Shown: positions 42,623 through 50,179 of the stretch, one piece after another
Numbering within the stretch: the first letter of the stretch is position 1
Layout of the letters: each line of letters opens with the position of its first letter
Source of the DNA: an uncultured bacterium
GTDB lineage: Bacteria > Verrucomicrobiota > Verrucomicrobiia > CAIQCK01
Direction: 5' to 3'
Assembly: GCA_903870275.1 (NCBI GenBank)
Contig: CAIQCK010000035.1
Location: forward strand, 1-64,000
DNA: 64,000 nt
Made by a program: the position numbers and the translations under genes
The notes under the pieces: generated by a model
The model's input: only the letters and a program-made list of their open reading frames with translations
What the model was told of the DNA's origin: nothing
The model's database searches: none

Positions 42623-43912
42623 CTACAACCCTCCCGATGTCTGGGGCTCCAAGCGCGCGGCCAGTTCCCGGTCCGTATCGGCAATGATTCCCAGTATTCG
42701 TTTCCTGGACTCAGATTGAAATTGGTCCAGCGTTTCTTTCAGGCCGAAATGAACTTTCGACCGGATCAGCTTGGCCAATATCCGCAACGCCCGCTCCTGC
42801 TCCCGGGGCTCACCGGACAAACACTGCGACAAAACCGTGACCACACTGTTGGAATCCACCAAGGCATTGACGTGCCATTCCTTTATCATCTGACTATCCG
42901 CATCCAGACACGTTTCGATCGTTGCCAGCACACCCTCCTTGTCGCCGATCACCACGTTCTTGATGCTTTCCTGAACCAGGGTCGAGCGCTCCACCGCCAT
43001 AAGCGCCGCGAGCTGCGGAAGACACGCCGTGCCGCATATTCTAGACAAGCCTCTTACGGCTTGAAGCCGGACATACCACACATCGTCCCGCAAACACGCT
43101 CTCAGACACTTCAAAGCCGTTTCCCGGGATTCGCCATAGCCTGAACGCCCGAGACATTCACAAGCGGCCGCTCGCACGTCTGCGGACGGATCGCTCGAGT
43201 ATTTTTCGAGAATCTGATGGGCGTTTTCGATTGGAAATTTGGACAGCAATTTCAACAACCAAAACGCGGCCGGCGTGTCGCAGTCCTGCAGCGCCTGGTA
43301 AACTTCGGGCAGACACTCCGGCGGAAAAGTCTCCAGCAGGGAAACAATCTTCTGGCCGCTAAACACACCGCGCTTGAGAACATCCAGCAGGATGCGCGCG
43401 GCTTCCGCACTGCGGACGCGCGCCAAGGCGAGCATGCCAAAATAAACAACGTCCTGGTCCTTGTCAGACAGGCTCTTTTCGAGAATTCCCAACGCCGAGG
43501 GCGTCTGGAGGGTGCCGATGCATTTCATCGCCTCAATCCGACGCCATTTGTTCCCCGGCTGACCTGCCAGCCGTTCTATCTCGGCCATTCTCGCAGACGA
43601 ACTCAGATGGCGCTGCAGATGCGGCCACACTTCTTCGGGAATGATCGTCTCATGTTCATTCACCACCTCAATCCATTGCTCGGTGGTGGCTTGTTTGTCC
43701 AACTCGCTGAATCGTTGGTCGAGGGTGTGGGTGTCTTGCCCCTTCACATCTTGGAGCAAGTTCTTCAGCGAAGCCTCCCCCTCCAGGCGTCTTCGGCTGG
43801 CGGCGTTCACGGCAAAGGCCACCAGAAGACCGGCGGCTACCAGAACGAACACTACCGCTATGAGTATGAGGTTAAGGGTCCATGCGATGTCACTATAATA
43901 ATTCGGGTTCAT
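42623..43912 (-). CDS. Membrane-anchored HEAT-repeat protein
   Basis: 429 residues. A single N-terminal transmembrane helix (LNLILIAVVFVLVAAGLLVAF) is followed by a soluble alpha-helical part with HEAT/armadillo-like repeats: ALGILEKSLSDKDQDVVYFG, DPSADVRAAACECLGRSG, DDVWYVRLQAVRGLSRI and others. No enzyme motif was seen. It is a likely cytoplasm-facing scaffold for the glycosyltransferase encoded 3 bp downstream. Its start overlaps the YaiO-like stop by 1 bp (TGATG). Confidence 0.85.
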   Translation of the reverse strand: MNPNYYSDIAWTLNLILIAVVFVLVAAGLLVAFAVNAASRRRLEGEASLKNLLQDVKGQDTHTLDQRFSELDKQATTEQWIEVVNEHETIIPEEVWPHLQRHLSSSARMAEIERLAGQPGNKWRRIEAMKCIGTLQTPSALGILEKSLSDKDQDVVYFGMLALARVRSAEAARILLDVLKRGVFSGQKIVSLLETFPPECLPEVYQALQDCDTPAAFWLLKLLSKFPIENAHQILEKYSSDPSADVRAAACECLGRSGYGESRETALKCLRACLRDDVWYVRLQAVRGLSRICGTACLPQLAALMAVERSTLVQESIKNVVIGDKEGVLATIETCLDADSQMIKEWHVNALVDSNSVVTVLSQCLSGEPREQERALRILAKLIRSKVHFGLKETLDQFQSESRKRILGIIADTDRELAARLEPQTSGGL

Positions 43913-44736
43913 CAGAATCGCATTGACAATGCCAAGTCAACGCTCCTTTTTTTGAAACTCGGTTCCTCTTCCGAATACGAACATCCGACGCGAAGCTGCA
44001 TGTTTTCCATCACCCGGAAACTGCATCCCGCGAAAGTAATAAAGCCCATTTGCTGGGCTGCATCGACGGTGATGCCATCGATGTCAAAAACGCGCTGTCC
44101 CACGACCGTGCCTGCATAGAGTTCAACACGGGGATTGAGAACAAAATTGGCTTTGACGGAGCCCCAAAAGGCATTGCCGCGCCGCTCGGTCTGCGACATA
44201 TCGATATCGGCCACCACATAGTGCGGGCCGAAGTAATAAACAACGCCAGCCGGCGATTCGACATACACGTCGTTCGACCCATAGCTCATATACCTCGCCT
44301 TGGCCTTACCGTAAAAGTTCTCGAAGAGATAATACTGGTATTCCACCGTGGACTCGGCTCGATAAAGGTAATTAGCGCCCGATCTGCCGCCCGCCTCCAC
44401 CTGAAGAATATTCTTGTCCAGTTTAAAGTAGGAGCCGGCGGTGTAAGTATAGCCATTGATGCCGTTGCGGTCATAATCCGCCATTTCCAGATAGGGAACC
44501 ATATTGGTCATCGGGAAGGCGACATTCAACGTTGTCACATACCAGTCTCGCGCTTGGCCCCCCAAATCAATCCGGCTGTATTCCTCGCTCGTAGATACGT
44601 AGGTCTTCCCCGGCTCGCCGTAGAAATAAGGCGACCATGTTTGCACCTCCCGGTAGGTCTTCACATCGTCGGCTTTGCCGATGGAAGCCATTAAGAAGAC
44701 GCTCATGATCCCTATTGTCCAGTTGGTTCGTTGCAT
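43912..44736 (-). CDS. YaiO-family outer-membrane beta-barrel protein
   Basis: 274 residues with a signal peptide (MQRTNWTIGIMSVFLMASIG, cleavage after KA) and alternating aromatic strands ending SVDLALSMRF, a barrel C-terminus. The sequence follows the YaiO pattern (YVSTSEEYSRIDLGGQARDW, GSYFKLDKNILQVEAGGRSG). AAGGAG lies just before the ATG, and the start overlaps the epimerase 3' end by 25 bp. In E. coli the yaiO gene accompanies a GT2 gene; here it would export or anchor the polysaccharide. Confidence 0.82.
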   Translation of the reverse strand: MQRTNWTIGIMSVFLMASIGKADDVKTYREVQTWSPYFYGEPGKTYVSTSEEYSRIDLGGQARDWYVTTLNVAFPMTNMVPYLEMADYDRNGINGYTYTAGSYFKLDKNILQVEAGGRSGANYLYRAESTVEYQYYLFENFYGKAKARYMSYGSNDVYVESPAGVVYYFGPHYVVADIDMSQTERRGNAFWGSVKANFVLNPRVELYAGTVVGQRVFDIDGITVDAAQQMGFITFAGCSFRVMENMQLRVGCSYSEEEPSFKKRSVDLALSMRF

Positions 44737-45869
44737 AGCTCCTTCCTTTCGCGTATATTTTTCACCGGCAAGGAGCCATTGTCAACAGGAGAAATAGCAT
44801 CAGGTGTTGCAGACCGCAGTCTGCGAATCAGGTCGTCCACAGTATCTTCAAGCCGCCACTTGTGTCTGTAGGCGGTCAGCTCGAAGAGTTTCGAAAGGTC
44901 GGGTTTGCGGCGGTAAGTCTCCACATTCCCGTCTCCGTAGGCCTCGCGGTAGGAAACGAACTCAATGGGCGACGAACTGCCCGCCCGTTCTCGCACCAGT
45001 TTGGCCAGCTCCAGGATGCTGATCTCGCGGTTGTTGCCCACGTTGATGATCTGGCCAAAACTGGCAGGGTTGTCCGCCAGCGAATCCACCAGGGCAATGG
45101 TGTCGCGCACATCGCAGAAACACCGGGTCTGCGAGCCGTCACCATGAACCCGAATGGGTTTGCCCGTCACCGCCCGCTCCACAAACCTCGGCACCACCAT
45201 GCCGTAACGCCCTGTCTGCCGCGGACCCGCCGCGTTGAAAAACCGGCAGACCATGACCTCCATGCCAAAAGACCGGCCATAATTTTGCCCCAGCGTTTCG
45301 TTGACGATCTTACTGACGGAATAGTTCCATCGCTTGAGGGTCGTCGAGCCGACCGCAAGTTCCGCATCCTCGCGAAAACCCGAAAAGGGAATCAAATGCC
45401 CCGGGGCGGTCCTTGGCGCGTTGGCAAGCGACGTTTCTTTTTCACCGTTCTCTGTCACCACTCCCAGCGCCGCCTGGCCATACACTTCCGCGGTGGACGC
45501 AAGGATGATCTGTGGTTTCCAGCCTCCTGCGCTTGCGGCCCGCAAGACTCGTTCGCAACCGGCGATGTTCGTGGCAAGACACTTGATCGGCTCATCGAGG
45601 ACCTTGTGCACGCCCACGACCGCCGCCATATGGTAAATCCGGTCCGCCCAACTGACTGCCTTATACAAGTCGTCCCAGATAACGATATCGGCTTTGGTAA
45701 ATCGGAAATTCGGATTGTCCAGAAAAAGCTCCACGTTGCTTGTGGAGCCGGTGCTCAGATCGTCAACGGCATGAACCTTGTCACCCCGGTTCAAATGATA
45801 CTCCACAATATGCGAGCCAATGAAACCTGCTCCGCCGGTTACCAGAATGTGAAGTCCTTTCGATGTCAC
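44712..45869 (-). CDS. NAD-dependent nucleotide-sugar epimerase/dehydratase (extended SDR)
   Basis: 385 residues with a GTG start. The cofactor motif TGGAGFIGSHIVEYHL is followed by the VDDLSTGS loop. The catalytic triad residues are the Thr/Ser of LASTAEVYG, and Tyr and Lys in WNYSVSKIVNE. Substrate-side features are CRFFNAAGPRQTGRYG and GDGSQTRCFCDVRD. This is the UDP-hexose 4-epimerase/GDP-sugar subgroup; the exact sugar is undetermined. It would supply the activated sugar for the GT2 encoded downstream. First gene of the six-gene polysaccharide operon. The C-terminus is extended and ends NEPTGQ. Confidence 0.9.
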   Translation of the reverse strand: MTSKGLHILVTGGAGFIGSHIVEYHLNRGDKVHAVDDLSTGSTSNVELFLDNPNFRFTKADIVIWDDLYKAVSWADRIYHMAAVVGVHKVLDEPIKCLATNIAGCERVLRAASAGGWKPQIILASTAEVYGQAALGVVTENGEKETSLANAPRTAPGHLIPFSGFREDAELAVGSTTLKRWNYSVSKIVNETLGQNYGRSFGMEVMVCRFFNAAGPRQTGRYGMVVPRFVERAVTGKPIRVHGDGSQTRCFCDVRDTIALVDSLADNPASFGQIINVGNNREISILELAKLVRERAGSSSPIEFVSYREAYGDGNVETYRRKPDLSKLFELTAYRHKWRLEDTVDDLIRRLRSATPDAISPVDNGSLPVKNIRERKELCNEPTGQ

Positions 45870-46288
45870 GTGTCAACGTTGCATAGTCAGTCATGGTCGT
45901 CAAATTACTGATGCGTTTTTTTTGATTTCTTTTTATCGAGTTACCTGATGCGTTGGTCCCGGTCCTTTCTACAGACTCCGGTTTCTTCTGCGGCTCTGAA
46001 GCGCGGTGTCGAGTTACTACCACGTCCCGCGGCTGCTTATGCCGGTTGCGGATCGGGACTGCACTATGGCTGTAGCGGCAATCTATGGAGCTTGCCGGAC
46101 TTCACTGGAAGAGGACGACGGCAAGAGGATGGCAAAGCGTTCCGCTGAGCCGTGTCCCGCCCAGGCAACAAACATAGCGGCTCGCCAAGGACGGCTCACC
46201 TTACCCGCCGCACAATCCTGGTGCAGGTCGAGTATTATCCCCGCGCGGGTTTAGAACCTGACAAACCGACCAAACCGCGTCCGTTGCT
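45870..46288. other. 419-bp spacer upstream of the polysaccharide operon
   Basis: No gene is supported on either strand. Near the epimerase end a T-rich stretch contains two close copies of a TGATGCGTT motif (45909-45917 and 45946-45954, 37 bp apart, each preceded by TTAC), possible regulator sites in the operon's leader. The remainder is GC-rich with several weak stem-loops; I could not match it to a known c-di-GMP or other riboswitch. Confidence 0.4.
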
Positions 46289-47563
46289 TCAATCTTCCAG
46301 CTCCGGTTCCTTGAGGGGTGGCGGCCCCCACCCAAAGAAGCGGCCCAGCCCCTTGCGCTGTTGGTGACTCAAACGGCGCGAAGCCCGCTGCCATGCCTGG
46401 CTGGGCTCCGCAGGCTGTCCTTCGGAATGATCCTTCTTGCTAAGGTGAAAGGCGAAATCCTCCAACGCCGTGCTCACGGCGCTTTCAGGCGCGGCGAGGG
46501 TCAGCGGTTGGCCCAGGTTGATGGCTTCGGTGGCCGCATCGCCGGCAAAGGGGATGACAACGTCCACGGGACGTTTGAGAGTGGTCTCAATATGATTCGA
46601 GTCCACCTGGTTTCGTTCATGAATCCGATTCATCACTATCCGAACGCGATGCGAGGAGTAGTTCATCAACTTAAAGGTTTCCAACGCGGCAAGCTGGTTC
46701 GCCAAGGAGGCGACGTCAGGCACCATGACCGACAGAATCTTGTCGGATTCTTCCAAGGCTGCCACCGTGCCTTCCTGAAGGTCATGAGGCATATCCAGTA
46801 CCACGTAACGATAACGCGCGCGGAGCAGGGACAGGGTGTGGCGAATCCTTGCGCCGTCAAGCGGTTCCCGGCACTCCTGCACGCGCGGCGCCGGCAAGAC
46901 AGACACGCCACTGGAGTGCTGTAGCAGCATGGTGTTCAATAAATGGTCGTCAATATCCTCCGCAGAAACCCGGCCCAGTTCCTCCCATGTGCGATTCGGA
47001 AGCAAGTTGAACATCAGCCTGGCTTGGCTGGAAGCCAAAACCAGGTCCACCAGAACCACATCTTCGTTCCACAATTGGGCCAGACTGACAGACAGATTCG
47101 TTGCCAGGGTGGTTACACCCGAGCCACCGCGCAGTGAATAGACAGCGAAAATTTTACTTTTCGCCGCTTGGACACCCGTCGGTTTCTTGCTGCGTCGCAG
47201 TTGCACTTTCACCCGCGCCAGCAATTCGGATGGCTCGTAAGGCTTCGACATGCAATCGTCGGCCCCAGCCTCGAACATCTCGGTCTTTTGCTCCCGGGAT
47301 GTCGGCGCTGTAAAGGCCAGAATCGGCAAATGGACCGTTTCCGGATGGCGCCGCAAACTGCGGCAAACCTCGAAGCCGTTCAGTTCGTCCAATGCCGCAT
47401 TCAGGATGACCATGTCAATGTTGCGCACCATGGATTCAATCTGCTTCAAGGCGCTTATTCCGCTGGTGGCCTCGACCACGTTGTATCCGCCTTGGGACAG
47501 CACATGCTTGGTCGCCTGCAAATCAGCCATCTGGGAATCAATGAGCATTATTTGAGACGTCAT
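46289..47563 (-). CDS. CpaE-like protein: pseudo-receiver plus ParA/MinD-type ATPase
   Basis: 424 residues. The N-terminal receiver-like domain (1-120) lacks the phospho-acceptor: the expected Asp is Asn in MVILNAALDELNG, and the acidic pair reads MLIDSQ. The C-terminal ATPase has an atypical Walker A (LRGGSGVTTLATNLS, with Val for Lys, similar to the deviant motif of CpaE), VVLVDLVLASSQARLM, and YVVLDMPHD. CpaE-like proteins position tight-adherence pilus or secretion machinery. No other pilus genes lie in the window. A strong ribosome site (GGGAGGAAG) precedes the ATG. It is upstream of the polysaccharide operon on the same strand, so it may localise that export system. Confidence 0.87.
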   Translation of the reverse strand: MTSQIMLIDSQMADLQATKHVLSQGGYNVVEATSGISALKQIESMVRNIDMVILNAALDELNGFEVCRSLRRHPETVHLPILAFTAPTSREQKTEMFEAGADDCMSKPYEPSELLARVKVQLRRSKKPTGVQAAKSKIFAVYSLRGGSGVTTLATNLSVSLAQLWNEDVVLVDLVLASSQARLMFNLLPNRTWEELGRVSAEDIDDHLLNTMLLQHSSGVSVLPAPRVQECREPLDGARIRHTLSLLRARYRYVVLDMPHDLQEGTVAALEESDKILSVMVPDVASLANQLAALETFKLMNYSSHRVRIVMNRIHERNQVDSNHIETTLKRPVDVVIPFAGDAATEAINLGQPLTLAAPESAVSTALEDFAFHLSKKDHSEGQPAEPSQAWQRASRRLSHQQRKGLGRFFGWGPPPLKEPELED

Positions 47564-47620
47564 GTAACTTCCTCCCTGGAGTCTCTTTGAACGGTGTTCG
47601 TCATATTCGTCGGGCTCTCC

Positions 47621-48091
47621 TCATTCCTTGAGATTTGCATCTATGTCCATGAGGAGCTGTCGGTGCGCGGCGGTTTCGTCGGCCACTTTGGACAAAAGGA
47701 CTTGGAATTCCTGCAGCGAGGTGCGGAAGGAATGGCGAATGTCCCTCTCAATCATCGAAGCCTCCATGCCGACGGCAAAGGTAACGATGTATCGCTTGAC
47801 AACTTCGCCCTTCGTGATTTCCTCAATCTGCTGGGCGATCTCCCCGTTCATGAGGTTCACCACGTGTGCATTGTATTGTCCCATCGTCCACTTCGAAGGG
47901 TTCTCTTCGATGGACCCCATGATTTTTTTGAACACACCCGCATGTCCTCGCTCTTGGGCGCTCAACAAGAGCCATTGATCTTTGAATTCGGGGATCCGGT
48001 CCACACACAGCCCATAGTAGGCATCCAGCGCAAGTTCATTTTTGATAAAAGCCTCCGCCAGTTCCAAAAGCGCCTTCTTTTTATCTTCCAT
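47621..48091 (-). CDS. Ferritin-like four-helix protein, function unknown
   Basis: 156 residues, all helical. Possible diiron ligands follow the ferritin-like pattern: Glu in FIKNELALDAYYG, ExxH in LLLSAQERGHAGVFKKI, Glu in AVGMEASMIERDI, and Glu/His in VADETAAHRQLL. It has the repeat-pair arrangement of rubrerythrin-type domains, with no rubredoxin part and no signal peptide. It lies 57 bp upstream of the CpaE-like gene, same strand. A damage-repair or oxidative-stress role is possible but not shown. Confidence 0.6.
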   Translation of the reverse strand: MEDKKKALLELAEAFIKNELALDAYYGLCVDRIPEFKDQWLLLSAQERGHAGVFKKIMGSIEENPSKWTMGQYNAHVVNLMNGEIAQQIEEITKGEVVKRYIVTFAVGMEASMIERDIRHSFRTSLQEFQVLLSKVADETAAHRQLLMDIDANLKE

Positions 48092-48351
48092 GGGTCATCA
48101 TCCTCAACAGTAGAACAGTTAAGGCAGATCACCGCAAAAATCAAGGGGCGCACCCGCTTTCATGGACGGCCCGCGATGATCCGAAGTGACGCGACTGCGA
48201 TTGTTCGAGCCGGTGGATGTGATCACACACCTTTTTTCCAGCAGCGACCGAGGATCGAGCGGTTAATTTCAAGCTCAACACTGCGCGTTTGGCAGCCAGC
48301 AAGAGTTCACCACTCCATAGCGTTCGCACGGTTTTCGTGATACGATATTGC

Positions 48352-48942
48352 ATGAAGCTGTTAAAGAGACTGATTGGTTCCAAACAAGCCAAGGTGAACT
48401 GCGAACTGTCAGACGATCTCCGCGCCAGCGCGGAAAAAGGCGATGCAAGTTCCCAGAATGATTTGGGCAAGGCATTTTTCCTGGGCACCTTTGGCCTGAC
48501 GAAGGATGAAGCCGAAGCGGTGAAATGGTATCGCAAAGCCGCTGAGCAGAATCACGCCGATGCTCAATACAATCTGGGCTGGCGCTACGCCGAGGGACGA
48601 GGTGTTCCGAAGGATGAGGCCGAAGCGGTGAAGTGGTTTTGCAAAGCAGCCGAGCAGAATCATGCCGATGCCCAAGCCCGTCTGAGCCAATGCTATTACA
48701 ATGGCATTGGCGTGCCGAAGGATCTGTTCGAAGCCTATAAATGGGAGAGTCTCGCCAGAGTGAAGGGCAGGCATGGCCTCAGCGGACCAATTATTGACCA
48801 GATGGAAAAGCAACTGACCCCGGAGCAGTTCGCGCTAGTGCAGAGGCTTTGTCGAGCGTTTAAGCCGAGAGGCGGCCCTGACCCCCGGGGAATTTCGTGG
48901 GAAGGCAAAAACGATCGGCGGAAGGCTATTCCATGTGTTTAG
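48352..48942 (+). CDS. Sel1-repeat protein
   Basis: 196 residues, start ATG 48352. Three Sel1-like repeats: SSQNDLGKAFFLGTFGLTKD, ADAQYNLGWRYAEGRGVPKD and ADAQARLSQCYYNGIGVPKD, each followed by EA(E/Y)KW. The first two repeat units are almost identical in DNA, showing recent internal duplication. No signal peptide is obvious, so it is a cytoplasmic scaffold or regulator. It is divergent from the ferritin-like gene; a TACGAT about 12 nt before the ATG may be a -10 element. Confidence 0.88.
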   Translation: MKLLKRLIGSKQAKVNCELSDDLRASAEKGDASSQNDLGKAFFLGTFGLTKDEAEAVKWYRKAAEQNHADAQYNLGWRYAEGRGVPKDEAEAVKWFCKAAEQNHADAQARLSQCYYNGIGVPKDLFEAYKWESLARVKGRHGLSGPIIDQMEKQLTPEQFALVQRLCRAFKPRGGPDPRGISWEGKNDRRKAIPCV

Positions 48943-49058
48943 TGGGTGAATTTGAAGGACAATTCACAATCCCGGCGATGTGGGCCAAGAGGAAATCGGA
49001 GAAGGCGAAGAAGCAGAGAGGATGATGGTCTCAGCGGATCAATTCTTGACCAGTCAGG

Positions 49059-50111
49059 CTATCGCTGATAGGCGGGCAAGTAGTGATATTGGACGCACAG
49101 CGCGAGCAGCGACATCGCCGTCGCGTAAACCGGCCCGCCTTCGCCCTCGCCGCCGGCCGTCGGCCAACTGCCGTCGCCCGTCTGGTGTTCGAGCAGCACC
49201 TTTTCCAGCTGCGGCTGCCACCAGGCCCAATCGTCGCCGCCGCGTTGATACATCGCCTGTGTCACGTAATAGATCGCGTAATAAAAATGCTCGCGGCCCC
49301 ATTTCATCTCGTGCGTGCGCAACCATTCCGCGCCGCGCTTGACCTCCGGCACGTCGTATTGGCCGCACATCTGGAGCGACACCATGCCGCAACCCGTTCG
49401 CGCGTGGCCCGCGCCGCCGCCCGGCTGGTAGGCAAAACCGCCCTCGCGCGCCGCGCAGCGTTTCACAAAACCGACCGCGCTCTCGATCGCCTCGCCCGGA
49501 ATTTTCACGCCGCAATCCCTCGCCGCGCGCAACGCCAGCAGTTGCCAGCCCGTCACCGAGATGTCCGCGTCATGCGACCGCGGCTCGTAGCGCCAGCCGC
49601 CGGTGTGCTGCGGCGACTTCGGCTCCGCCTGCGCCCGAAGGATCAGGTCGCACGCTTTCCGCAACGCAGCCATCACGCGCTCGTTCTTGCTCATGCCCGC
49701 CGCCTCCGCCAGCAGCAACGAACAAATGCCGTGGCCATACATCCGTCCGCCGCGGCCGAGGATCGAGCCGTCCTCCGACTGCTCGCTGATGATGTTCGCC
49801 AGCGCGCGCTCCACCCTCTCGCCGTCCGGCCCCGATCCCGGCACGTGGCCGCGCGCCAGAAACGCCATCGCCGACAGCCCGCTGACCGCCACGTTGTGAT
49901 GGAACGATCCGTCGTCCTTTTGCTGCTTCCGCAAAAACTCAAACCCGCGCTCCACGGCGCGGTCCACGTCGTTGGACGCCGCCGGCTCCGCCGCAGTTCC
50001 GGCCGTTGCGAACAAAATCACCGCAGAGACGCAAAGGACACTGAGGACCGCAAAGCCTCCGCGCGCCTCCGCGCTCTCTGCGTCTCTGTGTTTCTTTTCA
50101 GACATTCTCAT
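49059..50111 (-). CDS. Exported prenyltransferase/terpene-cyclase-fold repeat protein
   Basis: 350 residues. The signal peptide (h-region FAVLSVLCVSAVILFATAG, cleavage after TAA) is followed by alpha-alpha repeats with DGSFHHN, EDGSILGRGG, EGGFAYQPGG and GDGSWPTAGG. There is no DxDD motif and no zinc triad, so it is probably not a cyclase. Similar exported proteins often accompany large DUF4175 proteins; here that gene lies 68 bp upstream on the same strand. ATG 50105 with AGGA 7 nt upstream is an alternative start. Residues about 6-30 are encoded by a palindromic repeat (50020-50096). Confidence 0.82.
   Translation of the reverse strand: MRMSEKKHRDAESAEARGGFAVLSVLCVSAVILFATAGTAAEPAASNDVDRAVERGFEFLRKQQKDDGSFHHNVAVSGLSAMAFLARGHVPGSGPDGERVERALANIISEQSEDGSILGRGGRMYGHGICSLLLAEAAGMSKNERVMAALRKACDLILRAQAEPKSPQHTGGWRYEPRSHDADISVTGWQLLALRAARDCGVKIPGEAIESAVGFVKRCAAREGGFAYQPGGGAGHARTGCGMVSLQMCGQYDVPEVKRGAEWLRTHEMKWGREHFYYAIYYVTQAMYQRGGDDWAWWQPQLEKVLLEHQTGDGSWPTAGGEGEGGPVYATAMSLLALCVQYHYLPAYQR
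50020..50096. repeat. CACAGAGACGCA-type inverted repeat forming the 5' coding end of the gene at 49059-50111
   Basis: The ends are inverted: CGCAGAGACGCA (50022-50033) against TGCGTCTCTGTG (50079-50090), matching 11 of 12, with a GC-rich centre GCGCGCCTCCGCGC. Read on the minus strand it supplies the n-region and hydrophobic core of the signal peptide. Elements of this look are, to my knowledge, dispersed in Verrucomicrobiota/Planctomycetota genomes; one copy is seen here. Confidence 0.6.
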
Positions 50112-50179
50112 TTCCTACCGCCTCTCCATCGTCCAAACCACCGATTTCATCTTCGCGTTTCGCGCTCCGCGTTTCCCAA

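Noticed and set aside
45990..46110. Possible c-di-GMP riboswitch upstream of the polysaccharide operon
   Set aside because: Some short stems are present, but I could not find the conserved core of GEMM-type riboswitches on either strand.
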